In this document: one piece after another, positions 1 through 5,874 of the stretch | How the letters are laid out: each line of letters begins with the position of its first letter | Position numbering within the stretch: the stretch's first letter is position 1 | Assembly: GCA_014730295.1 (NCBI GenBank) | Contig: WJIN01000363.1 | Span: 1 to 11,728, forward strand | DNA length: 11,728 nucleotides | Direction: 5' to 3' | Source: Promethearchaeota archaeon | GTDB taxonomy: Archaea; Asgardarchaeota; Lokiarchaeia; Sigynarchaeales; SOKP01 | The notes under the pieces: model-generated | Told to the model about the DNA's origin: nothing | Database searches by the model: none | The model's input: only the letters and a program-made list of their open reading frames with translations | Made by a program: the position numbers and the translations under genes

Positions 1-1
1 A

Positions 2-586
2 TTAATTTCCCCGCCCTTTATTGGCCCTAATACTCGGACGAGTTTTTTCAGAACCCCATCCTTTTTTATGTAGGCCTCGCGCTTTTTTACCTGCGGAAGT
101 TTTACCCCTATAGACTCTCTTTCTATTTGAGGGGTTACAGATCCAATTGATTTTCGGATCGGATTTAATGACGGGATGTTGGGGATCAACAAGGATTACT
201 TCATAATACCAATGTTTACCATCAGATGATACTTTATAACTATTTAGTACTTCTAAATTTGGAAATCTTTTTTGTGCCCGTTCTTCTGCGATCCATCTCA
301 AATTCTTACCCGTTGTATATTTTACGACACCCATCGCTCGATTTTTTCTTCCTCGTTTAGGACGTTGCTTATGCATGCCCCCTTTCCGAATACGTGCTCG
401 TGCTACTATATATCCTTGTTTTGCTTTATATCCTAACTCCCTAGCACGGTGTATCTTTGTTGGTCTCTCAATTCTCTGAACAGATCGACCCTTACGGTAT
501 TCTATTGCGCGTTTCCAATTCGAACTTTCATAGGATTTATCATGCTTTTCGAATGTCTCCTTCACATATTTATATCCTGACTTCAC
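2..586 (-). CDS. rpl15e: 50S ribosomal protein L15e (eL15)
   Basis: A structural protein of the large ribosomal subunit, found in archaea and eukaryotes but not bacteria; it binds 23S rRNA. The 194-residue product is full length for the family and very basic. It starts with the typical SGYKYVKETF segment, continues with a basic core (residues about 48-85, including KAKQGYIVARARIRKGG and KRGRKNRAMG), then the YYEVILVDPQHPVIKSDP block near residues 127-144, and ends in a Lys/Arg/Gly-rich tail (HKKGWGSEKTRPSIRANKG). The stop codon lies at the very edge of the window, so the gene is complete. It starts with GTG at 586, preceded by GTGATC, which can pair with the archaeal 16S rRNA 3' end. It lies 57 bases downstream of serA on the same strand, with a TATA-like box in the gap, so it can be transcribed on its own. 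Family assignment is near certain. Confidence 0.97.
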   Translation of the reverse strand: MKSGYKYVKETFEKHDKSYESSNWKRAIEYRKGRSVQRIERPTKIHRARELGYKAKQGYIVARARIRKGGMHKQRPKRGRKNRAMGVVKYTTGKNLRWIAEERAQKRFPNLEVLNSYKVSSDGKHWYYEVILVDPQHPVIKSDPKINWICNPSNRKRVYRGKTSAGKKARGLHKKGWGSEKTRPSIRANKGRGN

Positions 587-591
587 TTGAG

Positions 592-597
592 ATCACT
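592..597 (-). promoter_or_regulatory. Ribosome binding site of rpl15e (GTGATC type)
   Basis: Read on the minus strand, GTGATC sits 5 bases before the GTG start codon of rpl15e. It is complementary to the GAUCAC part of the usual archaeal 16S rRNA 3' end, so it can serve as a Shine-Dalgarno site shifted from the common GGAGG core. It supports the GTG start over any internal start. Confidence 0.5.
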
Positions 598-624
598 TTT
601 TCTACTGTATCATTAAATAATTAA

Positions 625-642
625 TAATAATTTTATAATTTT
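625..642 (-). promoter_or_regulatory. Putative TATA box for rpl15e
   Basis: On the minus strand the gap between serA and rpl15e reads AAATTATAAAATTATTATT, an archaeal TATA-like stretch. It lies about 45 bases before the GTG start, which would put transcription start roughly 20 bases before the gene. The gap is AT-rich throughout, so the exact box is uncertain. Confidence 0.4.
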
Positions 643-643
643 T

Positions 644-1570
644 TTATTTCAGACTCTTAAAATAATCAACAATTTTTCTGGCGGCTCCAGTACTTGCTTC
701 AATCTGAGTTTCTTCCGTTTGACTTCCAATATGGGGTGTCAAGATCAAATTTTCTTCACAATAACATAAATCCATATTCTTAAGGGGTTCTTCTCTGTAC
801 ACATCTAAAGCAGCGCCACCAATTTTCTTATTTCGTAATGCTTTAATTAAGGCCCCCTCATCGACTAAATTCCCTCTCGCGGTATTTATCAAAATGGTAT
901 CATTACTCATTAATTGTAATCTTCTTTCGTCTATTGTATTTTCAGTATGTACGGTAGAGGGGATATGCAAAGATACTATCTGAACATCCTGAATCAATTC
1001 ATCTACCGAGTTATAGATATGGTATCCTAAAGACTTAGCCTCATTCTTAGCGTTTTGGTCAACATCATAGATGCCTATTTGCATTTCGAACGCTGAAGCC
1101 TTTTTAGCAATCTCAGACCCAATATTTCCAAACCCGATTATTCCTATCTTCTTTCCTTTTAGTACATACCCCATGTAATTACTTTTAAGCCACTCACCAC
1201 AATGCATAGTTTTATCTGCTTTCGCTATATGTCGAACCAGACTTAGTATAAGCCCCATCGTAAGTTCTGCCACGGACACAGAGGGAGCTTCTGGAGTATT
1301 AAATACTTTAATACCCAATTCTTCTGCCTTTTTCAAATCTATGTTGTCTAATCCAACCCCTGCTCTTCCAATCGCTCTCAATTTTTCTGCTTTATCTAAG
1401 ATTTCTGCAGTCAGCTTAGTACCGGATCGTACGATAATTGCGTCATAATTCGCAATTTCTTTCTGTAACTCTTCAGAACTAAGAGAATATTTTTGCTCTA
1501 CCTCAAATCCGCCTTTATGCAAAATTTTAATTCCATCTTCGTGTATTTTGTCAGAAATAAGCGCTTTCAT
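644..1570 (-). CDS. serA: D-3-phosphoglycerate dehydrogenase, short ACT-less form
   Basis: A D-2-hydroxyacid dehydrogenase that most likely oxidises 3-phosphoglycerate to 3-phosphohydroxypyruvate with NAD, the first step of serine synthesis, in the cytoplasm. The 308 residues cover only the substrate- and nucleotide-binding domains; the C-terminal regulatory ACT domain of longer SerA proteins is absent, as in many archaeal and some bacterial forms. Visible motifs: GRAGVGLDNID at 68-78; Rossmann GxGxxG at 146-151 (GFGNIG); Asp169 at the end of the second strand, which favours NAD over NADP; catalytic Arg232 in NTARG, Glu261 in REEP and His280 in TPHIG. It starts at ATG 1570 with no Shine-Dalgarno sequence, so the mRNA may be leaderless. 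Without the regulatory domain, serine feedback is not expected. A related hydroxyacid (for example glyoxylate) as substrate cannot be excluded from sequence, though the GRAGVGLDNID and TPHIGSQT blocks fit SerA best. Confidence 0.88.
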   Translation of the reverse strand: MKALISDKIHEDGIKILHKGGFEVEQKYSLSSEELQKEIANYDAIIVRSGTKLTAEILDKAEKLRAIGRAGVGLDNIDLKKAEELGIKVFNTPEAPSVSVAELTMGLILSLVRHIAKADKTMHCGEWLKSNYMGYVLKGKKIGIIGFGNIGSEIAKKASAFEMQIGIYDVDQNAKNEAKSLGYHIYNSVDELIQDVQIVSLHIPSTVHTENTIDERRLQLMSNDTILINTARGNLVDEGALIKALRNKKIGGAALDVYREEPLKNMDLCYCEENLILTPHIGSQTEETQIEASTGAARKIVDYFKSLK

Positions 1571-1662
1571 AAAATTAATAATAATAACTTTTTATTTTCT
1601 TTAATACTTCTATTAATTAAGAATAGCTTAAAGACTTAATTGGAGAACAGTATTAGAAATTC
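1571..1662. promoter_or_regulatory. Divergent promoter region between serA and the DUF2095-like gene
   Basis: This AT-rich gap separates two divergently transcribed genes and must hold both start signals. For the plus-strand gene a weak TATA-like GCTTAAAG lies about 33 bases before ATG 1663, compatible with a leaderless transcript. For serA an AAATAAAAAG stretch lies about 24 bases before its ATG. Neither matches the consensus well, and no operator-like inverted repeat stands out. Confidence 0.3.
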
Positions 1663-2139
1663 ATGAATGAAAAATCAGAAAAGAATAGCGAATTTAATGA
1701 CGCAAAGGTCAATAAAGAAGAAGGATTGAATGTCTCCTATGATAGAGATGAGTTGAACCAGTTTCTACCTCATCTAATGGATGAAATAGAAAATAAAAAA
1801 AAATCTATTCAAATAGAATCCATTGATTATGAGGTTGAGGACGTGGAAAAAAACGGAGAGAGAGAAGAGGGCTCTGAATCTAAATTAGATGATCTATCTG
1901 ACCCTAAAGCGATTCATTTTATAAGAAGATGTTCTACAAAACAAGAAGCTAAGGAAATCTTAGATTATCTTCTAGGGAGAGGAGAAATATCCTCCCGAGA
2001 ATATGAGACCATAAATAGCAAATTGGATGAAAATGAAGGCCTAAGAAACCTCATAAAAGAAAGCGGGGGTTTTAAAGAACCCGGTTATTATATTAGAAAA
2101 TATTATTATAATCAAAAATCCGAACAGAATAACAAATAA
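1663..2139 (+). CDS. Uncharacterised archaeal protein, DUF2095-like
   Basis: A 158-residue soluble protein without signal peptide or membrane segment. Residues 1-80 are highly charged, Glu/Lys/Asn-rich and probably disordered, except for a short element at 27-42 (YDRDELNQFLPHLMDE) resembling the conserved N-terminal FRKxFPHLxxE-type motif of this family. The ordered C-terminal part runs from 80 to 152: DPKAIHFIRRCSTKQEAKEILDYL, then a helix around RGEISSREYETI, then the closing KEPGYYIRKYYY. That combination, FIRRC...A.EI.DYL..RGEIS...EPGYY, is what I recall for DUF2095, a family conserved in archaea with no known function; the recall is from memory and needs a profile search. The gene stands alone between serA (divergent) and the convergent winged-helix pair, so context gives no clue to its role. 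The charged linker seems longer than needed by the core. Confidence 0.65.
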   Translation: MNEKSEKNSEFNDAKVNKEEGLNVSYDRDELNQFLPHLMDEIENKKKSIQIESIDYEVEDVEKNGEREEGSESKLDDLSDPKAIHFIRRCSTKQEAKEILDYLLGRGEISSREYETINSKLDENEGLRNLIKESGGFKEPGYYIRKYYYNQKSEQNNK

Positions 2140-2143
2140 AAGA

Positions 2144-2203
2144 CGCTCTTCTTGTTCAAAATCCGTTTTTATCCTAATCTTTCTTCATTTAAAATCAAGA
2201 GCG
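2144..2203 (+). other. Inverted repeat downstream of the DUF2095-like gene
   Basis: CGCTCTT at 2144-2150 and its exact complement AAGAGCG at 2197-2203 could form a 7-base-pair stem closing a loop of 46 bases. It starts 4 bases after the stop codon. The loop contains pyrimidine-rich runs (TTTTT at 2166-2170 and CTTTCTTC at 2179-2186), so the element may help end transcription or fold the mRNA 3' end. The stem is short and may be chance. Confidence 0.25.
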
Positions 2204-2217
2204 CTGTATAGAAATAA

Positions 2218-2230
2218 TTTTATATTTATA
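2218..2230 (+). promoter_or_regulatory. Putative TATA box of the candidate guide RNA
   Basis: TTTTATATTTATA is a good archaeal TATA-like box. Counting about 27 bases from its centre places transcription start near 2250, just before the 5' side of the candidate C/D box RNA. There is no plus-strand protein gene downstream for it to serve. Confidence 0.4.
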
Positions 2231-2250
2231 GATTCATTACTAGATTTTGT

Positions 2251-2340
2251 AGGAACAAGGCAGATGATGATCTTGTGACAATTTAAAAGAGCTATTGCTC
2301 GTAGCAATGAAAATGTTGCCCCAATCTGATGCCTCCCAAT
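2251..2340 (+). ncRNA. Candidate C/D box guide RNA
   Basis: A perfect C box ATGATGA (RTGATGA consensus) at 2264-2270 and a D box CTGA at 2326-2329 are enclosed by a 5-base-pair terminal stem, AGGCA at 2258-2262 with TGCCT at 2330-2334, leaving one unpaired G before the C box. The span of 66 bases between boxes fits archaeal C/D guide RNAs, which bind L7Ae, Nop5 and fibrillarin and direct 2'-O-methylation of rRNA or tRNA. A C'-like box ATGAAAA at 2307-2313 leaves exactly 12 bases (TGTTGCCCCAAT) before the D box, the usual guide length. A TATA-like box lies at the right distance upstream and a pyrimidine-rich tract follows. Weak points: no clear D' box, and a 6-base-pair hairpin (ATTGCT/AGCAAT at 2294-2308) overlaps the C' site. 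No target is claimed. Confidence 0.42.
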
Positions 2341-2348
2341 TAATTTAA

Positions 2349-2615
2349 TTATCTTTCTTCTTTTTCTAACATATTTTTAAATCTTTGACCTTTCTTAGTC
2401 AAATAATACTCCTTGTTCTTTTTTTCTATCAGATTAAGTCCAACCAAAACTGGGATTCTCCCCTTTATGCATACTATAGGGATACCTGAAAATAATTTTA
2501 TTGTTTCATCGTTTCGTGCTCCTCTTTCTATAGAATAGAAGATTTCAATCCCTAAGGTACCTAAAAGATATTTTAAATCTTCTTCTAAATCATTTTTAAT
2601 CTCTTTTTTTGGCAT
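2349..2615 (-). CDS. Small winged-helix DNA-binding protein
   Basis: An 88-residue protein that looks like a single winged-helix domain. Helical segments at about 8-30 and 34-44 lead into the probable recognition helix at 49-62 (CIKGRIPVLVGLNLI). The wing follows as EKKNKEYYLTKKG at 64-76, and a final helix RFKNMLEKEE closes the chain. The YYLTKKG turn is typical of small archaeal winged-helix transcription factors. No ligand or dimerisation domain is present. It begins 30 bases downstream of the longin-like gene on the same strand, so the two are probably co-transcribed and may act together. No Shine-Dalgarno sequence precedes its ATG at 2615. The DNA target is unknown; a protein-protein role for the winged helix is also possible. 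Confidence 0.7.
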   Translation of the reverse strand: MPKKEIKNDLEEDLKYLLGTLGIEIFYSIERGARNDETIKLFSGIPIVCIKGRIPVLVGLNLIEKKNKEYYLTKKGQRFKNMLEKEER

Positions 2616-2645
2616 CCCAATCGATTTATTTAAAAGAATTAAAAT

Positions 2646-3986
2646 TTATTTATTCATTCTCTTTTCTTTTTTATCTAAATTTGAATATTTATTTGATAAT
2701 GAGTTTTCAGGATTTTTCGTAGCCAAATCTTCTAGAAAATCGCTTATTTTTTCTTCTTTAGTTTTTTTAGTTCCTTTATTTCGAACATCCTTTAAAATCT
2801 CAGCTATTTCTTTTTGCATTTTACGTTCTGGGGTTTTTGGATTATATTTGTCTGCTACTACGGGTTTAGCTTCTTTTGGCAATAATTTTCTTAGATATTC
2901 TGGAAAGGCCGTTGTAACTTGTAAATTAGTTTTTAGCACAATATATCTTTCATTTTTAAATTTGAGTTCCTCAATTATATCATGTTTTTTGAGAAAGTTT
3001 AACACTCTGCTTAAAGCATCCAAATTTCGTTTAGAAACTAATTTTGGAAGTTTATCTCGCGGAATGAGACCGTTTCTCAATTCAGATAAGACATTATATT
3101 TTTTGGGATCTGAAATAATTTGAAATAATAAAAATGAATCCTCTTCTAATTCCTCTTCAGTTTTGGTTTCATATTTGCTGAAATATTTTTGCACCTTTGG
3201 GAGAATTAGATCTATTAACTCAGGAGTTTCGTCAATATATTCTATAACACTATCTGGAGGTATGCGTTCAGCATTAACCTCTTTTAAAAGAAGAATATAT
3301 TTTTCTACTATTCCAATTTGATTAATGAAAATTAATTGTTTTTCCGCTAATGTTTCAATCGTCTCGTCAAAACTTTTTTCTGGAAAATTATCTTGGAACC
3401 ATTCTTTCATCCATTCAAGTGGTAAAGGACCTTTTGAGAGTTTTCGTAATGTAAGAAAAACATATTTCTCGCTTAATAATTCTGCTAATCGTTCCTCTTC
3501 TGTTTTTTGTCTAGTTACTTCCACTGCTGCCCAATATAACTCTCGCACCCATAATTTGACTAATTCGTTATTCCTGATTATTTTTTCTTGTTCTTTTTGG
3601 TTAAAATTATTCAAATCGCTGATATAAAATGCGGTATATATATCCTCATTCGATTTTAATTTGTCTGAAAATTCAATACATAAGTCTTGGATCTTTTCTT
3701 CTACTTTTATATCTGTTTGTTCGTCGAAGATAATTGATATCATCAGCATATCATTATTTCCACGTGCCCAATCAGATTGAATCTCAAAATAATAATTCAT
3801 AGTTATAGTTTCTTCAAAAGAATGTGTAAAAAACCCCTCTGAAAATTGTTGATCCATTATATTTGCGATTCTTGTTGACAATTGCTCTTCCAATAAGTCT
3901 TCTGGATAGGCATAAAATACAATTGGACCAATCTTACGATGGAAATAGCTCAGAGAAGCGATAGTTTTCAAATATTTACTCTCCAC
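2646..3986 (-). CDS. Longin-like domain protein with winged-helix-like C-terminal segments
   Basis: I recognise the architecture, not a named gene. Residues about 8-125 have the pattern of a longin/roadblock-type alpha-beta domain: a first strand near 9-15, then GPIVFYAYPEDL at 20-31, a helix at 34-48, a strand pair covering 52-88 (GFFTHSFEE, MNYYFEIQSDWARG, MLMISIIFDE), and a helix at 93-112. Longin and roadblock folds bind small GTPases and are expanded in Asgard archaea. After a helix at 131-170 come two winged-helix-like segments, about 168-232 and 284-352. The tail from about 370 is Lys/Glu-rich and likely disordered. There is no signal peptide or membrane helix. It starts at GTG 3986 with no Shine-Dalgarno sequence, and is followed after 30 bases by a small winged-helix gene. 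A role as an adaptor between GTPase signalling and DNA or another protein is a guess from domain types. Confidence 0.55.
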   Translation of the reverse strand: MESKYLKTIASLSYFHRKIGPIVFYAYPEDLLEEQLSTRIANIMDQQFSEGFFTHSFEETITMNYYFEIQSDWARGNNDMLMISIIFDEQTDIKVEEKIQDLCIEFSDKLKSNEDIYTAFYISDLNNFNQKEQEKIIRNNELVKLWVRELYWAAVEVTRQKTEEERLAELLSEKYVFLTLRKLSKGPLPLEWMKEWFQDNFPEKSFDETIETLAEKQLIFINQIGIVEKYILLLKEVNAERIPPDSVIEYIDETPELIDLILPKVQKYFSKYETKTEEELEEDSFLLFQIISDPKKYNVLSELRNGLIPRDKLPKLVSKRNLDALSRVLNFLKKHDIIEELKFKNERYIVLKTNLQVTTAFPEYLRKLLPKEAKPVVADKYNPKTPERKMQKEIAEILKDVRNKGTKKTKEEKISDFLEDLATKNPENSLSNKYSNLDKKEKRMNK

Positions 3987-4035
3987 TTGGTTTTTTCTTA
4001 TTTTTCTTTGGGTTCCAATAAAATTAAAGTTTAAA

Positions 4036-4048
4036 CATTATATATCGA
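4036..4048 (-). promoter_or_regulatory. Putative TATA box for the longin-like gene
   Basis: Read on the minus strand, GATATATAATG lies about 55 bases before the GTG start at 3986, next to a GTTTAAAC palindrome at 4029-4036. It would give a leader of about 30 bases, which holds no Shine-Dalgarno sequence. The surroundings are very AT-rich, so the assignment is tentative. Confidence 0.3.
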
Positions 4049-4156
4049 AAAGAATAAATAAATTTATCTTATAATACCCTATGTGATAATTAATCAATCA
4101 ACAATATTAAACTTAATAATGGTTTTCCCAATAATATTTGAAATTCAATTTTAGTT

Positions 4157-4168
4157 AATTATATAACA
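4157..4168 (+). promoter_or_regulatory. Putative TATA box for the HAD phosphatase gene
   Basis: AATTATATAAC lies with its centre about 29 bases before ATG 4192, the normal distance from TATA box to transcription start in archaea. The transcript would then begin at or just before the ATG. This supports ATG 4192 as start and argues against TTG 4171, which would lie upstream of the RNA start. Confidence 0.45.
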
Positions 4169-4191
4169 TCTTGTTTGGGAATTATGAAAAG

Positions 4192-4944
4192 ATGAAAAAA
4201 ACTAGAAACAAAATCGAGCTCGTTGCTTTTGATCTTGACGATTGTTTATTCGATTCAACGGGATTATCACGGAGAGCCCGAATAAAGGGTATAGAGGCAA
4301 TGTTAAAACTGGGTTTAAAGATCGATCGAGAAAGAGCGATTAGGATATTAATGGAGATTGTTGATGAATACGGTTCAAACTTTTCGAAACATTATAATTA
4401 TTTCATTCGTCGATTAAATCAAGTCTATGAGAATTTTGATATTTCTTTCAATATGAAATACAAGTTCATTTCTGCAGCAGTGATGGCATATCATAAAGAA
4501 AAAATTGAGTCTATTAAATTATATGATGATGTCATTCCTACATTAAAAAAATTGAAAGAAAAGGACATAAAGACTGCAATAATTACTGACGGAATTCCTA
4601 TAAAACAATGGGAAAAGATCCTGAGATTAGACGTAGACCCTCTAATAGGATTAGTGATTATTTCAGACCAAATAGGTGTCAGAAAACCTAATCCATGGCT
4701 ATTTGAGTTTTGTTTAAATGAAGTCGGAGTGAAAGGAGAAGAAGCGATCTATATTGGAGACAGAATCGAGAGGGATATTGTACCTGCCAATAAAAACAAT
4801 ATTCATAGCATATATATACACAGAGGTGGGAAATATGACACATATAGAAAAAGGGATAATCTTAGAAAATATGAAACCCCGGATTTTGAAATTGAAAGTT
4901 TGGATGAATTATCTAATATAATAGATACTTTAAATCAAAATTGA
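4192..4944 (+). CDS. HAD-superfamily phosphatase (TIGR02253/CTE7-like)
   Basis: A cytoplasmic haloacid dehalogenase-fold hydrolase of 250 residues, probably a phosphatase acting on a small phosphorylated metabolite; the substrate cannot be read from sequence. Motif I is FDLDDCLFD with nucleophile Asp14 and general acid Asp16; the Thr normally found two residues after Asp16 is Cys18. Motif II is Thr132 in ITDG, motif III is Lys165 in VRKPNPWLF, and motif IV is GDRIERD with Asp190 and Asp195. An all-helical cap lies between about 22 and 110. The FDLDD...DSTG opening and overall length fit the archaeal TIGR02253 group. I chose ATG 4192 over an in-frame TTG at 4171 because of the TATA box position. 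Its TGA stop abuts the Shine-Dalgarno sequence of the next gene, so the two form a tight operon. Confidence 0.85.
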   Translation: MKKTRNKIELVAFDLDDCLFDSTGLSRRARIKGIEAMLKLGLKIDRERAIRILMEIVDEYGSNFSKHYNYFIRRLNQVYENFDISFNMKYKFISAAVMAYHKEKIESIKLYDDVIPTLKKLKEKDIKTAIITDGIPIKQWEKILRLDVDPLIGLVIISDQIGVRKPNPWLFEFCLNEVGVKGEEAIYIGDRIERDIVPANKNNIHSIYIHRGGKYDTYRKRDNLRKYETPDFEIESLDELSNIIDTLNQN

Positions 4945-4946
4945 GG
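4943..4946 (+). promoter_or_regulatory. Ribosome binding site of the nitrilase-family gene
   Basis: GAGG overlaps the TGA stop of the HAD gene and sits 6 bases before ATG 4953. It decides the start: an in-frame TTG at 4941 has no such site in front of it and would add four residues to a protein whose family normally begins a few residues before the first strand. Confidence 0.6.
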
Positions 4947-4952
4947 ATAAAA

Positions 4953-5768
4953 ATGCAGATAGCGTGTCTTCAACCACGAATTTTAGATGAAAGATCTAAA
5001 TGTTATAATCATATAAAAGAATTGATGAATGGACTAATTTCCAAACATCCACACCTGGATTTTGTTATTTTACCGGAACGATGGGTTCCTTTTAATCCAC
5101 AAATAGAAAAAAATTTCCAAAAAGAGAGAAGTGATGATTATGCTTTTATTAAATCTCTAGCAAAAGAGTATAAGGTTAATATTCTATCGGGTGCTATATG
5201 GGAGATGCGAGAGAATAAACCAGATCAGCGATTTATCACATGTTATTATTTTAATGATAAAGGAAGGGAGGTCGGTCGGCAAGAGAAAATTCACCTTTAC
5301 ACATATGAATTAAAATATTTCCACCCCGGAGATACACTGAAAATATTTAAATATGGTGAGTTTTATTTTGCTATACTTATCTGTTTTGATATGGCATTTT
5401 ATGAAACTCCGCGACTTGCTGCGGAAAATGGTGCGGATATATTATTCTCTCCTACACAAATAAGAGAAGATGGGATGGATAATTGGAAAATATATCTTCA
5501 AGCACGTGCACTTGAAAATAGAATTCCGTTGGCTGCATGTAATGCTCTTGGAAGTATATTTGACCGAAAATTTTTAGGAAATAGCCAAATTCTAGCCTTT
5601 AATGAAGGTCCCATGACACCTTCTAGATTAAAACACATACAAGGACCAATAGCCAAGAGTGGATATGTTACTGATGATATTGATTTATATTTTCCTAGAA
5701 AACTCAGAAAGATTCGATTAAATGAAAAAATACATAAAGATAATATAAAAGTAATAAAGATCGAGTAG
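4953..5768 (+). CDS. Carbon-nitrogen hydrolase (nitrilase superfamily amidase)
   Basis: A 271-residue cytoplasmic enzyme of the nitrilase/omega-amidase superfamily, which hydrolyses or condenses amide C-N bonds through a thioester on cysteine. The Glu-Lys-Cys triad is visible: Glu42 in VILPERW, Lys112 in GRQEKIHLY and Cys144 in ILICFDMAF. The second structural Glu of the family lies in the helix after the nucleophile (Glu151 in YETPR). The final GNSQILAFNEGP and GYVTDDIDL blocks are the usual end of the fold, so the protein is full length. The motif around the nucleophile, CFDMAFYETPR, is nearer to N-carbamoylputrescine/omega-amidase types than to true nitrilases, but substrate is not predictable. 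It follows the HAD gene with its Shine-Dalgarno overlapping the upstream stop, indicating co-transcription and perhaps coupled translation. Confidence 0.87.
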   Translation: MQIACLQPRILDERSKCYNHIKELMNGLISKHPHLDFVILPERWVPFNPQIEKNFQKERSDDYAFIKSLAKEYKVNILSGAIWEMRENKPDQRFITCYYFNDKGREVGRQEKIHLYTYELKYFHPGDTLKIFKYGEFYFAILICFDMAFYETPRLAAENGADILFSPTQIREDGMDNWKIYLQARALENRIPLAACNALGSIFDRKFLGNSQILAFNEGPMTPSRLKHIQGPIAKSGYVTDDIDLYFPRKLRKIRLNEKIHKDNIKVIKIE

Positions 5769-5785
5769 GAATTCTAGAAAAATAA

Positions 5786-5800
5786 TTTTTTAATTTTACT
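5786..5800 (+). terminator. T-rich probable terminator after the amidase gene
   Basis: A T6 run at 5786-5791 followed by AATTTTAC begins 18 bases after the stop codon. Archaeal transcription commonly ends at such T-runs without a strong hairpin, and a new promoter follows. Confidence 0.4.
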
Positions 5801-5823
5801 TCCAATCACCTCTCTCTCCGAGG

Positions 5824-5834
5824 GGTTTAAATAC
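5824..5834 (+). promoter_or_regulatory. Putative TATA box for the Orc1/Cdc6-like gene
   Basis: GGTTTAAATAC has its centre about 45 bases before ATG 5875, giving a predicted start near 5855 and a leader of about 20 AT-rich bases without a Shine-Dalgarno sequence. It stands out from a locally C/G-richer stretch (CCGAGGGG). Confidence 0.45.
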
Positions 5835-5874
5835 TCATTTTTTGAAAAATATTAAAATATGTTATATAATAAAA

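Noticed and set aside
2848..3627. Plus-strand open frames opposite the longin-like gene
   Set aside because: They lie entirely antisense to a convincing protein, have Ser/Phe-rich compositions typical of reverse-complemented coding sequence, and lack start signals.
4171..4191. TTG 4171 as start of the HAD gene
   Set aside because: It lies only a few bases after the TATA-like box and would precede the transcript; the extra residues match nothing in the family.
4941..4952. TTG 4941 as start of the amidase gene, with a 4-base overlap with the upstream stop
   Set aside because: There is no Shine-Dalgarno sequence in front of it, while ATG 4953 has GAGG at ideal spacing and gives the usual family N-terminus.
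5799..5826. CTTCCAATCACC followed by GAGGGGT as an origin recognition box before the Orc1/Cdc6-like gene
   Set aside because: Only one poor match, with no second or inverted copy nearby; archaeal origins usually carry several boxes and a clear unwinding region.
5842..5874. TTG 5842 as start of the Orc1/Cdc6-like gene
   Set aside because: It falls next to the predicted transcription start and adds 11 residues with no family similarity; ATG 5875 is better.
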